From Saccharothrix longispora (GTDB taxonomy: Bacteria > Actinomycetota > Actinomycetes > Mycobacteriales > Pseudonocardiaceae), in assembly GCF_030852425.1 (NCBI RefSeq), contig NZ_NSDM01000006.1, positions 1-64,000 of the forward strand: 64,000 nt of DNA, read 5' to 3'. Position numbers and translations under genes: made by a program. A model generated the notes under the pieces. That model was not told the DNA's origin, did no database searches, and saw nothing but the letters and a program-made list of their open reading frames with translations. This document shows positions 17,316-28,280 of the stretch, piece by piece (position 1 is the first letter of the stretch; each line of letters starts with the position of its first letter).

Positions 17316-18058
17316 GACCGCACGCTCCGCACCGAGCAGCCCAGTCGCAGCGCCTCGGCGAGCACGCCGTCGCTGTAGCCGGACCGCACCTCGACGCGCG
17401 CGCCGCCACCGACCGCCCGCGCCTCCGACACCCCCTCCAGGCCGCTGATCAGCGGGAACGATTCGCCGACCCGGTCGAGTTCGATCACCACGCCGCCCGC
17501 GCGCACCGAGCCGAGCACCACCTCGCGCATGCCGGGCACGTCGTGCCCGTGGTGGTCGGTGAGCACGACGGCCGCCCCGGAGGCCGCCACCAGCTCCACC
17601 AGCACCGCGCCGGCCGCCGCGTCGAGGCCGGACCACGGCTCGTCGAGGACCAGCAGGTCGGTGGCGTGCAGGGCCTGGACCAGCGCGACCTTCTGCGCGT
17701 TGCCCTTGGACAGGGTGGCCAGCGGCGCGTCCGGGTCGCCGACGAAACCGAGGTCGTCGAGCAGCTCCCGGCGCACGGGCACGCCGCGCACGGCGGCCAG
17801 GTGGCGCAGGTAGTCGTGCGCGGACAGCCCCACCCCGGTCGGGAAGCGCTCGGGCACGTACCCGACCGACGGGCCGCGCTCGACGCGCCCGGACGACGGG
17901 GCGGTGACCCCGGCCGCGACGCGCAGCGCGGTGGACTTGCCCGACCCGTTGCCGCCGCGCAGCGCCACCACCTCGCCGGGGCCGACGTCGAGCGTGAAGT
18001 CGCGCAGCACCCACGGCCCGCGGCCGTAGCGCTTGCCGATTCGATCAAGGCGCACCAC
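17312..18058 (-). CDS. ABC transporter ATP-binding protein
   Basis: The 248-aa protein has Walker [10 protein letters not shown], signature LSKGNAQK (in place of the usual LSGGQ), Walker [11 protein letters not shown], and the H-loop His in LTDHHGHD. It pairs with the permease downstream through a GTGA overlap. After the ATPase core is a short extra domain of about 45 residues ([21 protein letters not shown] onward). Start at GTG 18058; the second codon is another GTG. It diverges from acn, and the AcnR-controlled promoter lies in the 175-bp gap. Confidence 0.93.
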   Translation of the reverse strand: MVRLDRIGKRYGRGPWVLRDFTLDVGPGEVVALRGGNGSGKSTALRVAAGVTAPSSGRVERGPSVGYVPERFPTGVGLSAHDYLRHLAAVRGVPVRRELLDDLGFVGDPDAPLATLSKGNAQKVALVQALHATDLLVLDEPWSGLDAAAGAVLVELVAASGAAVVLTDHHGHDVPGMREVVLGSVRAGGVVIELDRVGESFPLISGLEGVSEARAVGGGARVEVRSGYSDGVLAEALRLGCSVRSVRS

Positions 18059-18093
18059 GGGTGTGATGATGCCCGGACGGGGGTGGGGCCGGG

Positions 18094-18123
18094 TTGAAGC
18101 CGCATACAGGACAAGCGTACTGT
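18094..18123 (+). promoter_or_regulatory. acn promoter with exact AcnR operator
   Basis: CAGGACAAGCGTACTG at 18107-18122 matches the published corynebacterial AcnR consensus CAGNACnnncGTACTG at every defined position. It lies between and over a possible -35 (TTGAAG, 18094-18099) and -10 (TACTGT, 18118-18123), 112 bp before the acn start. This is the classic arrangement for repression by blocking RNA polymerase. Confidence 0.85.
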
Positions 18124-18233
18124 TTGGGGTAGGAGGGCACCGTGCCGACAGGTGCGGAAGACTCGGCAGCAGATCCGACCAAGAGTTCCCAACCGACTTT
18201 GCGCGTCACCAGATGTCACCAGATGGAGTTCCC

Positions 18234-21065
<2,832 letters not shown>

Positions 21066-21079
21066 TCGACCGACCGGTC

Positions 21080-21111
21080 AGGGGCCGTCCACCTCCGGGT
21101 GGGCGGCCCCT
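21080..21111 (+). terminator. acn terminator
   Basis: GGGGCCGTCCACC (21081-21093) pairs with GGTGGGCGGCCCC (21098-21110) with one G-T wobble and a short loop, just after the acn stop. A near-copy of the same stem follows the pectate lyase gene. Confidence 0.85.
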
Positions 21112-21205
21112 GCCGCGTGTCAGCGGTCCGGCGGCACGGGCCCATCGGCCCCGCGCCGTGCGCACAAGACGCCGGGTGAATGCCCGTGACCATTCCGCGG
21201 TTATT

Positions 21206-21287
21206 TTCCAGACGACCTGGAATCAATTCCTCACACATACGTGAAACGGTGTCGAATAAACCGTCGAAATCTGTCGAATCTGTCGAA
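21206..21287 (+). promoter_or_regulatory. Upstream control region of the pectate lyase gene with direct and inverted repeats
   Basis: The 300-bp gap after the acn terminator contains TTCCAG-ACGAC-CTGGAA (21206-21222), a perfect inverted repeat, and four copies of GTCGAA at 21251, 21263, 21273 and 21282, spaced 12, 10 and 9 bp. The area is AT-richer than its surroundings. It likely binds a regulator for the secreted polysaccharide lyase; the regulator is not in the window as far as I can tell. Confidence 0.5.
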
Positions 21288-21415
21288 CAGGTGCACGGTT
21301 GTGAAATTCGTTGACATTCGCGAACCGACCCCTTGAAAGTGGCGACATCGCCGCCAGGTGCTCAATCCGCGTACTGCCGACGACGAGGTCGGCACCGGTC
21401 CAATGGAGGACTCTC

Positions 21416-23602
21416 GTGAGGAGAACAACCGCGTTGGCGATCGCCGCGACGCTCATCGGCGGGGTCACCACGGCCATCACCGCGACCACACCCGCCGCCG
21501 CCGCGGAGGCGTCCCCGATCGGCTTCGCGTCGGTGAACGCGCTCGGGCAGAACGGGACCACCGGCGGCGCGGGCGGCGCGACCGTGACGGTCTCCACCGC
21601 GTCGGCGTTCATCACCGCCGTGAAGAGCAGCGCGCCGATGACCATCCGCGTCAACGGCACGATCCCGTTGAGCGGCATGCAGGACGTCGCCTCGAACAAG
21701 ACGATCACCGGGGTCGGCACCGCCGGCCGGATCACCGGTGGCGGACTGGACGTCGACGGCACCAGCAACGTGATCATCCGCAACCTGACCTTCACCGGCG
21801 CGGGCGACGACGCCATCAACATCACCGACGGCGCGCACCACGTGTGGGTCGACCACAACGACATCTCGGGCGCCTCGGACGGCGCGCTCGACGTGAAGCG
21901 CGGCTCGGACTACGTCACCGTGTCCTGGAACAGGTTCCACGACCAGACGAAGAACTCGCTCGTCGGCCACTCCGACGGCAACGGCGGCCAGGACCGCGGC
22001 AAGCTGCGCATCACCTACCACCACAACCTCTTCGACGGCACGGCCGAGCGCAACCCGCGCGTGCGGTTCGCCGACCCGGTGCACGTGTTCAACAACTACT
22101 ACCGGAACATCCGGGGCACCGACTCCTACGGCGCGGCGACCGCCATGGACGCGGGCGTGCTCGTCGAGGGCAACTACTTCGACAACGTCGCCGCGCCGAC
22201 GAAGATCCAGATCTTCGAGTCGGACCCCGGCCGCCTGGTGCAGCGCAACAACGTGTTCGTGAACTCCGGCGCACCCGAGTCGGACGGCACGGTCGTCGAG
22301 CCGCGCACCTACTACCAGTACTCGGTGGACGACCCGAACACCGTGCCCGCCTCCGTCAGCGCCGGCGCGGGCGTCGGCAAGCTCGGCAACCCGACCCCCG
22401 ACACCACCGCGCCCAGCGCCCCGAGCGGCCTGCGCGCCACGGCGTCCACGTCGTCCAGCATCACCCTCGGCTGGACCGCCTCCACGGACGACGTCGGCGT
22501 CACCGGCTACACGGTGCACCGGCAGGGCGGCGCGCAGGTCGGCACGTCGAGCACGCCGGGCTTCACCGCCACCGGCCTGGCCGCGAACACCGACCACACG
22601 TTCTACGTCGTGGCCCGCGACGCGGCCGGCAACACCTCACCCGCGTCCGGCACGGTCACCGCGCGCACGACCGACGGCCCCGTCCCGCCGACCGGCGGAC
22701 CGGTGGGCTTCGCGTCGGTGGACGCGCTCGGCCAGAACGGCACCACCGGCGGCGCGGGCGGTCCCGAGGTCACCGTCACCAACGCCACCGACTTCATCGC
22801 CAACATCAAGGCCGACGGGCCGCGCGTGGTCCGCGTGCAGGGCCTCATCACCCTGCCGGCCGGCATGTACGACGTGTCGTCCGACAAGACGATCATCGGC
22901 GTGGGCTCCGCGTCGGGCATCACCGGCGGCGGGCTGAACGTCGGCCTGCCGGTGTCGAACGCGACCTCTCCCCCGGCGGACGCCGTGCACAACGTGATCA
23001 TCCGCAACATGGTGTTCCGGGGCGCGAACGACGACTCGATCAACGTCCAGATGTTCAGCCACCACATCTGGATCGACCACAACGACCTGTCGGCGGGCAA
23101 GGACGGCCTGATCGACATCAAGCGCGGGTCGAGCTACGTGACCGTGTCGTGGAACCACACGCACAACCACACCAAGAACATGCTGCTGGGCCACGACGAC
23201 GGCAACGGCGCCCAGGACATCGGCTACCTGAAGGTCACCTACCACCACAACTGGTTCGACAAGACCCCGCAGCGCAACCCGCGCGTGCGGTTCGGCAACC
23301 CGGTCCACGTGTTCAACAACTACTTCTTCGACAACAGCGACGTCGGCGTGGCGTGCCAGGCGCAGGCGGGCTGCTGGGTGGAGGGCAACCACTTCGACGA
23401 CGTCGAGGAGCCCATGACCACCAGCTACGCGGGCCCCAAGGGCAACATCGTGCAGAAGGACAACCTGTTCACCGGTGAGTCCGGGAACCCGGTGGTGGGC
23501 GGTTCCGTCCAGGACCCGCGCACCTACTACCAGTACACGACCGACCCGGCGGCGAACGTGAAGGCGCTCGTCACCGCGGGCGCGGGCACCGGCAGGATCT
23601 GA
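21416..23602 (+). CDS. Secreted pectate lyase with two PL1 domains flanking an Fn3 domain
   Basis: The 728-aa protein starts at GTG 21416 behind GGAGGA and has a Sec signal peptide (MRRTTALAIAATLIGG... to AAAAEA). Two homologous parallel-beta-helix PL1 domains follow (about residues 33-310 and 415-728), joined by a fibronectin type III domain (about 320-410, DTTAPSAPSGLRATAS). Both PL1 copies keep WVDHNDIS/WIDHNDLS (calcium Asp region), YVTVSWN and the catalytic RNPRVRF Arg. The enzyme would cut polygalacturonate by beta-elimination outside the cell. The copies have diverged but retain all motifs, so both are probably active. Two PL1 units around one Fn3 are unusual; most PL1 enzymes have one. 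Confidence 0.93.
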   Translation: MRRTTALAIAATLIGGVTTAITATTPAAAAEASPIGFASVNALGQNGTTGGAGGATVTVSTASAFITAVKSSAPMTIRVNGTIPLSGMQDVASNKTITGVGTAGRITGGGLDVDGTSNVIIRNLTFTGAGDDAINITDGAHHVWVDHNDISGASDGALDVKRGSDYVTVSWNRFHDQTKNSLVGHSDGNGGQDRGKLRITYHHNLFDGTAERNPRVRFADPVHVFNNYYRNIRGTDSYGAATAMDAGVLVEGNYFDNVAAPTKIQIFESDPGRLVQRNNVFVNSGAPESDGTVVEPRTYYQYSVDDPNTVPASVSAGAGVGKLGNPTPDTTAPSAPSGLRATASTSSSITLGWTASTDDVGVTGYTVHRQGGAQVGTSSTPGFTATGLAANTDHTFYVVARDAAGNTSPASGTVTARTTDGPVPPTGGPVGFASVDALGQNGTTGGAGGPEVTVTNATDFIANIKADGPRVVRVQGLITLPAGMYDVSSDKTIIGVGSASGITGGGLNVGLPVSNATSPPADAVHNVIIRNMVFRGANDDSINVQMFSHHIWIDHNDLSAGKDGLIDIKRGSSYVTVSWNHTHNHTKNMLLGHDDGNGAQDIGYLKVTYHHNWFDKTPQRNPRVRFGNPVHVFNNYFFDNSDVGVACQAQAGCWVEGNHFDDVEEPMTTSYAGPKGNIVQKDNLFTGESGNPVVGGSVQDPRTYYQYTTDPAANVKALVTAGAGTGRI

Positions 23603-23618
23603 CCGCCGCGCACGACCC

Positions 23619-23650
23619 GGGGGCCGTCCACGACGAGGTGGGCGGCCCCC
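23619..23650 (+). terminator. Pectate lyase terminator
   Basis: GGGGGCCGTCCAC (23619-23631) and GTGGGCGGCCCCC (23638-23650) form a 13-bp stem with one wobble pair. The sequence is nearly the same as the acn terminator. Confidence 0.85.
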
Positions 23651-23829
23651 GACCCGTTCACAGGTCGTGGTCGCCGTCGTTGACGCCGGCCACCGCCGCC
23701 CCCGCGTCCGGCCGCAGGTCACCGGTCTCCAGAGGAGTGCACGGAGTATTCCGGTGCTCGCCTCCCGCCCAACGCCGTGCCCTCCATCGGGTGCGGCCGT
23801 CGCGTTCACGACGACCGCACCCGACCGGT

Positions 23830-25437
23830 TCAGAACGGTTGGGCGTTGGGCTGGAAGACCTGGCCGTCGGCCGGGGCCTTGAGGTTGACCAGGTAGTCGG
23901 TCACCAGGGTGTCGACGCCCGCGCTGTCGCCGAGGATGCAGTGCCCGAACGCGTCCACGCTGACGAGCCGCGCGTTGCCGAGCTGCGCGGTCATCCGCTT
24001 GGAGAACTCGTACTGCGTGGCCGGGTCGTAGTAGTTGCCCACCACGACGACCGGGTTCGGCGTGCGCTTGTTCCACGGGCCCGCCCAGCGGTCCGGGCGC
24101 GGCACCGGCCAGGTCGGGCAGGTCAGCAGGTCCGACGCGGCCTGGTAGCGGCCGAACGTGGGCGACTCGCGCTCCCACTTCGCGGCCAGCACCGGGAACA
24201 GCTGCGGCACGCGCAGGAACGGCTTGTCGGTGCAGTTCACGCCGTAGTACGAGTCGTCGTACTCGTACGGGGTGTCGGCGGTGATCCCGGCGCGGATGTC
24301 GGCCAGGCCGCGCCTGTTGTTCAGCGGCGGCAGCAGGGCTGCCTGCTCCTGCGCGGAGAACGTCGCCGCACCGGGGTGCAGCACCGCGTAGACGCTCTGG
24401 AGCCACGCGGCGAGCGCCTTGAAGCGGGTCGGCGCGTACAGGTCGCTCGCGACGCGGCCGACGTAGCCGGACAGCGTCACGACCTCACCCGAGGGCAGCG
24501 CGACCGGTTCGGTGCGCAGGTGGTCGCGGACCTCGTCGAACTTGGCGCGCGGGTCGCCCTCGCTGTAGGCGCACTTGTCGCCCTCGGCGTCGCAGCGGTC
24601 GAGGAACGCGTCGAGCGCCAGCTCGAAGCCGCCCTTGGCTCGCTGCCGGTCGTACTCCGGGCCGTTGGTGGTGCGCAGCTTCGGGTCGACGTTGCCGTCC
24701 AGCACCAGGGCGCGGGACTTCGACGGGAAGATGTTGGCGTAGGTCGCGCCGAGCAGCGTGCCGTAGGAGAAGCCGACGAAGGTCAGCTGCCGGTCGCCCA
24801 CGCCCTGCCGGAACAGGTCGAGGTCGCGCGCGACGGCCTCGGTGGACATGTGCTGGAGCAGCGGACCGGCGTTGCGGGCGCACGCGTCGGTGTAGTCGAC
24901 GGTGGCGGCCATCGTGTCGCGGATCTCGGTGCGGGTGATCGGGATGGCCGACATGCGGCCGAACACCTCGTCGGCCTCTTCCAGGGTCTGGAAGCAGCGC
25001 AGCGGCGTGCTGCGGCCGACACCGCGCGGGTCGAAGCCGATGAGGTCGAACCGCTTCATGACCTCGGGCTGGAAGAACGAGCCGCCGTAGGCGGAGTAGA
25101 TCAGGCCCGCGCCACCCGGACCGCCCGGGTTGATGAACAGCGAGCCGATCCGGTTGGCCTGGTCCTCGGCCGGGCGCTTCATCAGCGCGACCGTGATCTT
25201 GGGCCCGCGCGGCCTGGCGTGGTCGAGCGGCACGGGGTGGTTGGCGCAGCTGACCTTGGCGCGCTCGGCCGCGGGGATCTCGGCGAGCACGTCGTCGGCG
25301 CAGGTCGACCACTGGATGGGGGTCGCGCCCTGGGCGTGCTGGGCGTCTTGCGCGGTGGCGGAACCGGTTGCGACCAGGCCGGAGAGGGCGGTGCCCGCGG
25401 CCACGGTCAGAGCCAGTGCTCTGAATCTGAGTTGCAT
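23830..25437 (-). CDS. Secreted alpha/beta-hydrolase peptidase (tripeptidyl aminopeptidase type)
   Basis: The 535-aa protein has a signal peptide (MQLRFRALALTVAAGTALSG), oxyanion motif NPGGPGGAG, nucleophile elbow GFSYGT, DPRGVGRS, and a C-terminal TAP-like domain with the Asp in NYYDPATQYE and the His in FGHCIL. These are features of Streptomyces tripeptidyl aminopeptidase/SlpD-type exopeptidases, which remove short peptides from protein N-termini outside the cell. An ATG start (25435-25437) is followed by a typical n-region. It stands alone, convergent with the pectate lyase gene. Confidence 0.92.
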   Translation of the reverse strand: MQLRFRALALTVAAGTALSGLVATGSATAQDAQHAQGATPIQWSTCADDVLAEIPAAERAKVSCANHPVPLDHARPRGPKITVALMKRPAEDQANRIGSLFINPGGPGGAGLIYSAYGGSFFQPEVMKRFDLIGFDPRGVGRSTPLRCFQTLEEADEVFGRMSAIPITRTEIRDTMAATVDYTDACARNAGPLLQHMSTEAVARDLDLFRQGVGDRQLTFVGFSYGTLLGATYANIFPSKSRALVLDGNVDPKLRTTNGPEYDRQRAKGGFELALDAFLDRCDAEGDKCAYSEGDPRAKFDEVRDHLRTEPVALPSGEVVTLSGYVGRVASDLYAPTRFKALAAWLQSVYAVLHPGAATFSAQEQAALLPPLNNRRGLADIRAGITADTPYEYDDSYYGVNCTDKPFLRVPQLFPVLAAKWERESPTFGRYQAASDLLTCPTWPVPRPDRWAGPWNKRTPNPVVVVGNYYDPATQYEFSKRMTAQLGNARLVSVDAFGHCILGDSAGVDTLVTDYLVNLKAPADGQVFQPNAQPF

Positions 25438-25548
25438 GGGGTGGTGCTCCCTCGCTTCACTCGGCGTCGCCCCTCAGTGACTCCGCGACGCCACCGCGCG
25501 AGGCTTTCACTGGTTCGTGGTGAGCAACACCCGCAGAACGGAGGATTC

Positions 25549-26400
25549 GTGTCCGGCAAACGGTTCCTCCCCGGCCTCGAACTGTCCCGGCGCTTCTACC
25601 GCGAGGCGGTCGAACCGCTGGTCAGGGCGCACTTCGGGGAGGTTCCGCACAGCGCGGCGCTGATCGGTCCCGGGTCGGAGGTGCTGGGCTTCGACACCGA
25701 GCGCTCCGCCGACCACGAGTGGGGTCCGCGCCTCCGGCTGTTCCTCGACCCGGACGACCCGCGCGCCGGGGACGTCCGGGCGGCGTTGTCGGAGCACCTG
25801 CCGACGGTGTTCCTGGGCTACCCGACGCACTTCGCCGGCGGTGACGGCGAGGGCGCGAGCGCGGTGCCGGCGCACACCGACGGCCCGGTGGCGCACCGCG
25901 TGGAGGTGACGGACCTGGGCACCTGGTTCGACCGGCGGCTCGGGTTCGACCCGCGCGCGGGCGTCACCACGGCGGACTGCTGGCCGCGCCGACGCAGCGG
26001 CTGGCGGAGACCACCGGGGGCGGGGTGTTCCACGACGGGCTGGGCAGCCGGCGGCGGCGCGCGACGCACTGGCCTGGTACCCGGACGACGTGGGGCGGCA
26101 CGTGCTGGCCTGCCAGTGGCTGCGCGTGTCGCAGGAGGAGGGCGTTCGTGGGCCGCTGCGCGAGGTGGGCGACGAGTTGGGCTCGGCCGTGGTCGCCGCC
26201 CGGCTGGTGCGGGACCTGATGCGGCCGCGGTTGCTGCTGGACCGCCGCTACCCGCCGCACTCGAAGTGGCCGGGCATCGCGTTCGCCCGGTACGCCGACC
26301 CCGAGGTGGCGGCGCTGCCGCTCGTCGGTGCCGTCGACCAGCACGTCGACAGCACCGACGTGCTCTCCCACCCGACCCGCCCGGCCGCCCTCCGCCTCCC
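25549..26400 (+). pseudogene. Decayed DUF4037 protein gene
   Basis: A GTG start (25549) behind CGGAGG opens a good DUF4037-like frame (FLPGLELSRRFYREAVEPLV, FLDPDDP, GVTTAD). The frame is then lost. The expected downstream motifs appear in other frames: LAAPTQRLAETTGG, FHDGLG, then ARDALAWYPDD, HVLACQWLRVSQEE, AFVGRC, EVGDELGSAVVAARLVRDLM and RRYPPHSKWPGIAFARY. At least four single-base lesions are needed to rejoin them: one base missing near 25978 and 26050, one extra near 26141, one missing near 26160. The 3' end runs into the large inverted repeat at 26401 and lacks the usual C-terminus. The family is a predicted nucleotidyltransferase-like protein of unknown role. Confidence 0.85.
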
Positions 26401-26547
26401 CCGACCCGCGCGAGTCGTACCCCCAGCCCCCGGGAGTCGTACGTCCAAGCCCCCTGAGTTCTACACTCGCGAGTAAAGAACTCAGAGGTCCGGGCGTACG
26501 ACTCCCGGGGCGCGAACGTACGACTCGCGCGGGTCGGGGGTACGACT
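26401..26547. repeat. 137-bp nested inverted repeat built from GAGTCGTAC / GTACGACTC units
   Basis: Three nested pairs of perfect arms lie in order: 20 bp (26401-26420 with 26518-26537), 13 bp (26431-26443 with 26495-26507) and 9 bp (26454-26462 with 26477-26485). Interruptions on the two sides are almost equal (10/10 and 10/9 bases). The centre is the palindrome ACTCGCGAGT (26465-26474). The word GAGTCGTAC or its complement occurs five times, the last at 26539-26547, outside the main stem. It lies between the broken DUF4037 gene and egtD and could fold as a long cruciform. It probably serves as terminator for the egt operon, and its make-up suggests a dispersed REP-like element. Confidence 0.88.
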
Positions 26548-26557
26548 CGCGGGTGGG

Positions 26558-27532
26558 TCAGGCGGCGGCGCGGGCCAGGGAGAGCGCGAACCGGCCCTCG
26601 GCGTCGGTCCACCAGCGGTGGAGCTCGAACCCGGCGGCGCCCAGCTCGCGCTCCACGCCCTCGCGCCGGAACTTCGCCGACACCTCGGTGCGCAGCTCCT
26701 CGCCCTCGGCGAACGTCACGTCGAGGTCGAGCGCGGCCACGTGCGCCTCGACGGGCCGCACGGCCCGGAGCCGCATCTCGATCCACTCCTCCTCGGCGTT
26801 CCACAGCGCGACGTGCGCGAAGTCGTCCGGGTCGAAGTCGGCGTCCAGCTCGCGGTCGAGGACGCGCAGCACGTTCCGGTTGAACTCCGCCGTCACGCCC
26901 CGGGCGTCGTCGTAGGCGCGGACCAGCACGTCCGGGTCCTTGACGAGGTCGGTGCCCAGCAGCAGCCACTCCCCTTCGTCGAGGACGTCGCGCACCGAGG
27001 AGAGGAACTTGGCGCGCTCCTCGGGGATCAGGTTGCCGATGGTGCCGCCGAGGAACGCCACCAGGCGCGGCGACGTGCCGGGCAGCAGGTCGAGGTGCTC
27101 GGTGAAGTCACCGACCACGCCGTGCACGTGCAGGCCCGGGTAGTCGGCGAGGATCGCCCGCGCCGCCTCGACCAGCGCCGACGACGACACGTCCAGGGGC
27201 ACGAACTCGCGCAGCGAGCCCTGGTCGCGCAGCGCGCTGAGCAGCAGCCGCGTCTTCTCCGACGAACCGGACCCCAGCTCGACGAGGGCGTGCGCGCCGG
27301 TCGTCGCCGCGACCTCCGCCGCCCGCTCCAGCAGGATCTCCCGCTCCGCGCGGGTCGGGTAGTACTCGGGCAGTCGGGTGATCTCCTCGAACAGCCGGCT
27401 GCCGACCGCGTCGTAGAACCACTTGGGTGACACCCACTTGGGGTACGCGGTCAGCCCGGCCCTCGCCTCGGCGCGCAGCGCGACCGCGGCGTCCTCGGGC
27501 GTCAGGTGCACGTCCAGCACAGGCTCGGTCAT
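26558..27532 (-). CDS. egtD: L-histidine N-alpha-trimethyltransferase EgtD
   Basis: The 324-aa enzyme makes hercynine from His with three SAM, the first committed step to ergothioneine. It has SAM-binding LVELGSGSSEKTRLLL and the substrate region YYPTRAEREIL with GTIGNLIPEER; the C-terminus has FELHRWWTDAEGRFALSLA, a typical EgtD ending. It overlaps egtC by ATGA and is the last gene of the egtABCD operon. The large inverted repeat 26401-26547 follows directly and may end the transcript. Confidence 0.97.
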   Translation of the reverse strand: MTEPVLDVHLTPEDAAVALRAEARAGLTAYPKWVSPKWFYDAVGSRLFEEITRLPEYYPTRAEREILLERAAEVAATTGAHALVELGSGSSEKTRLLLSALRDQGSLREFVPLDVSSSALVEAARAILADYPGLHVHGVVGDFTEHLDLLPGTSPRLVAFLGGTIGNLIPEERAKFLSSVRDVLDEGEWLLLGTDLVKDPDVLVRAYDDARGVTAEFNRNVLRVLDRELDADFDPDDFAHVALWNAEEEWIEMRLRAVRPVEAHVAALDLDVTFAEGEELRTEVSAKFRREGVERELGAAGFELHRWWTDAEGRFALSLARAAA

Positions 27533-28278
27533 CCTCGTCCAATCGGTTGAACGTCCACTGTAGACACATCAGCCGCGACGACGCACCCGTCGGGGACCTC
27601 GCGCCAGCGCGGGTCGTCGTCGAGCGGCTCGGAGGCGAGCGTCACCGCGCCGCCACCCGCGCGCACCCACAGGGAGTGGGTCCACGTGGTGCCGACGAGC
27701 GCGGTCCCGTCGGTGAGCAGCAGGTTGAGCCGGGAGTCGGGTGCGGCGGCGGCCACGTCGGACACCACGCCGGCCAGCGCGGCGGCGGGGCCCTCGCCCG
27801 CCGCCAGCCGGGACCGCACCAGCGCCCACAGCAGCGCCGAGTCGGTCGGCGCGTCCAGCGTCAGCAGCGCGGCCGTGGGCAGCGCCCGCGCGAGGTCCAC
27901 GACGGACTCCGGCCAGTCGGCGACGCGGCCGTTGTGGCTGAACAGCCACCGGCCGTCGGTGAACGGCGCGCACGCGGTGTCGGCCACCGGCATGCCCACC
28001 GTCGCCGACCGCACGGCGGCCAGCACCGCGCCCGACACCGTCACCCGGCACAGCTGCGCCAGGTTCTCGTCCGACCAGATCGTGCCCGCCCGGCGGTAGC
28101 GCACCGCCGGACCGCCCGGCGCGGGGTACCAGCCCACGCCGTAGCCGTCCACGTTGACCGTGCCGCCGCCGCGCATGTCCCCCGGCGCGTACGACTGCCG
28201 CACCAGCGAGTGCGGCGGGTCGTGCACCAGGGCGGACACGGGCACGGCGGGACCCAGGTAACCCAGGTGGCGGCACAC
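27529..28278 (-). CDS. egtC: Gamma-glutamyl-hercynylcysteine sulfoxide hydrolase EgtC
   Basis: The 249-aa class II amidotransferase-like hydrolase removes the gamma-Glu from the EgtB product. The GTG at 28278 is the true start because it places the catalytic Cys at position 2 (MCRHLGYLG), as in the family. Other motifs are VNVDGYGVGWY and WLFSHNGRV. It lies two bases after the egtB stop and overlaps egtD, so it is tightly coupled. In-frame DNA upstream (to 28515) is inside egtB and should not be used. Confidence 0.96.
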   Translation of the reverse strand: MCRHLGYLGPAVPVSALVHDPPHSLVRQSYAPGDMRGGGTVNVDGYGVGWYPAPGGPAVRYRRAGTIWSDENLAQLCRVTVSGAVLAAVRSATVGMPVADTACAPFTDGRWLFSHNGRVADWPESVVDLARALPTAALLTLDAPTDSALLWALVRSRLAAGEGPAAALAGVVSDVAAAAPDSRLNLLLTDGTALVGTTWTHSLWVRAGGGAVTLASEPLDDDPRWREVPDGCVVAADVSTVDVQPIGRG

Positions 28279-28280
28279 CG

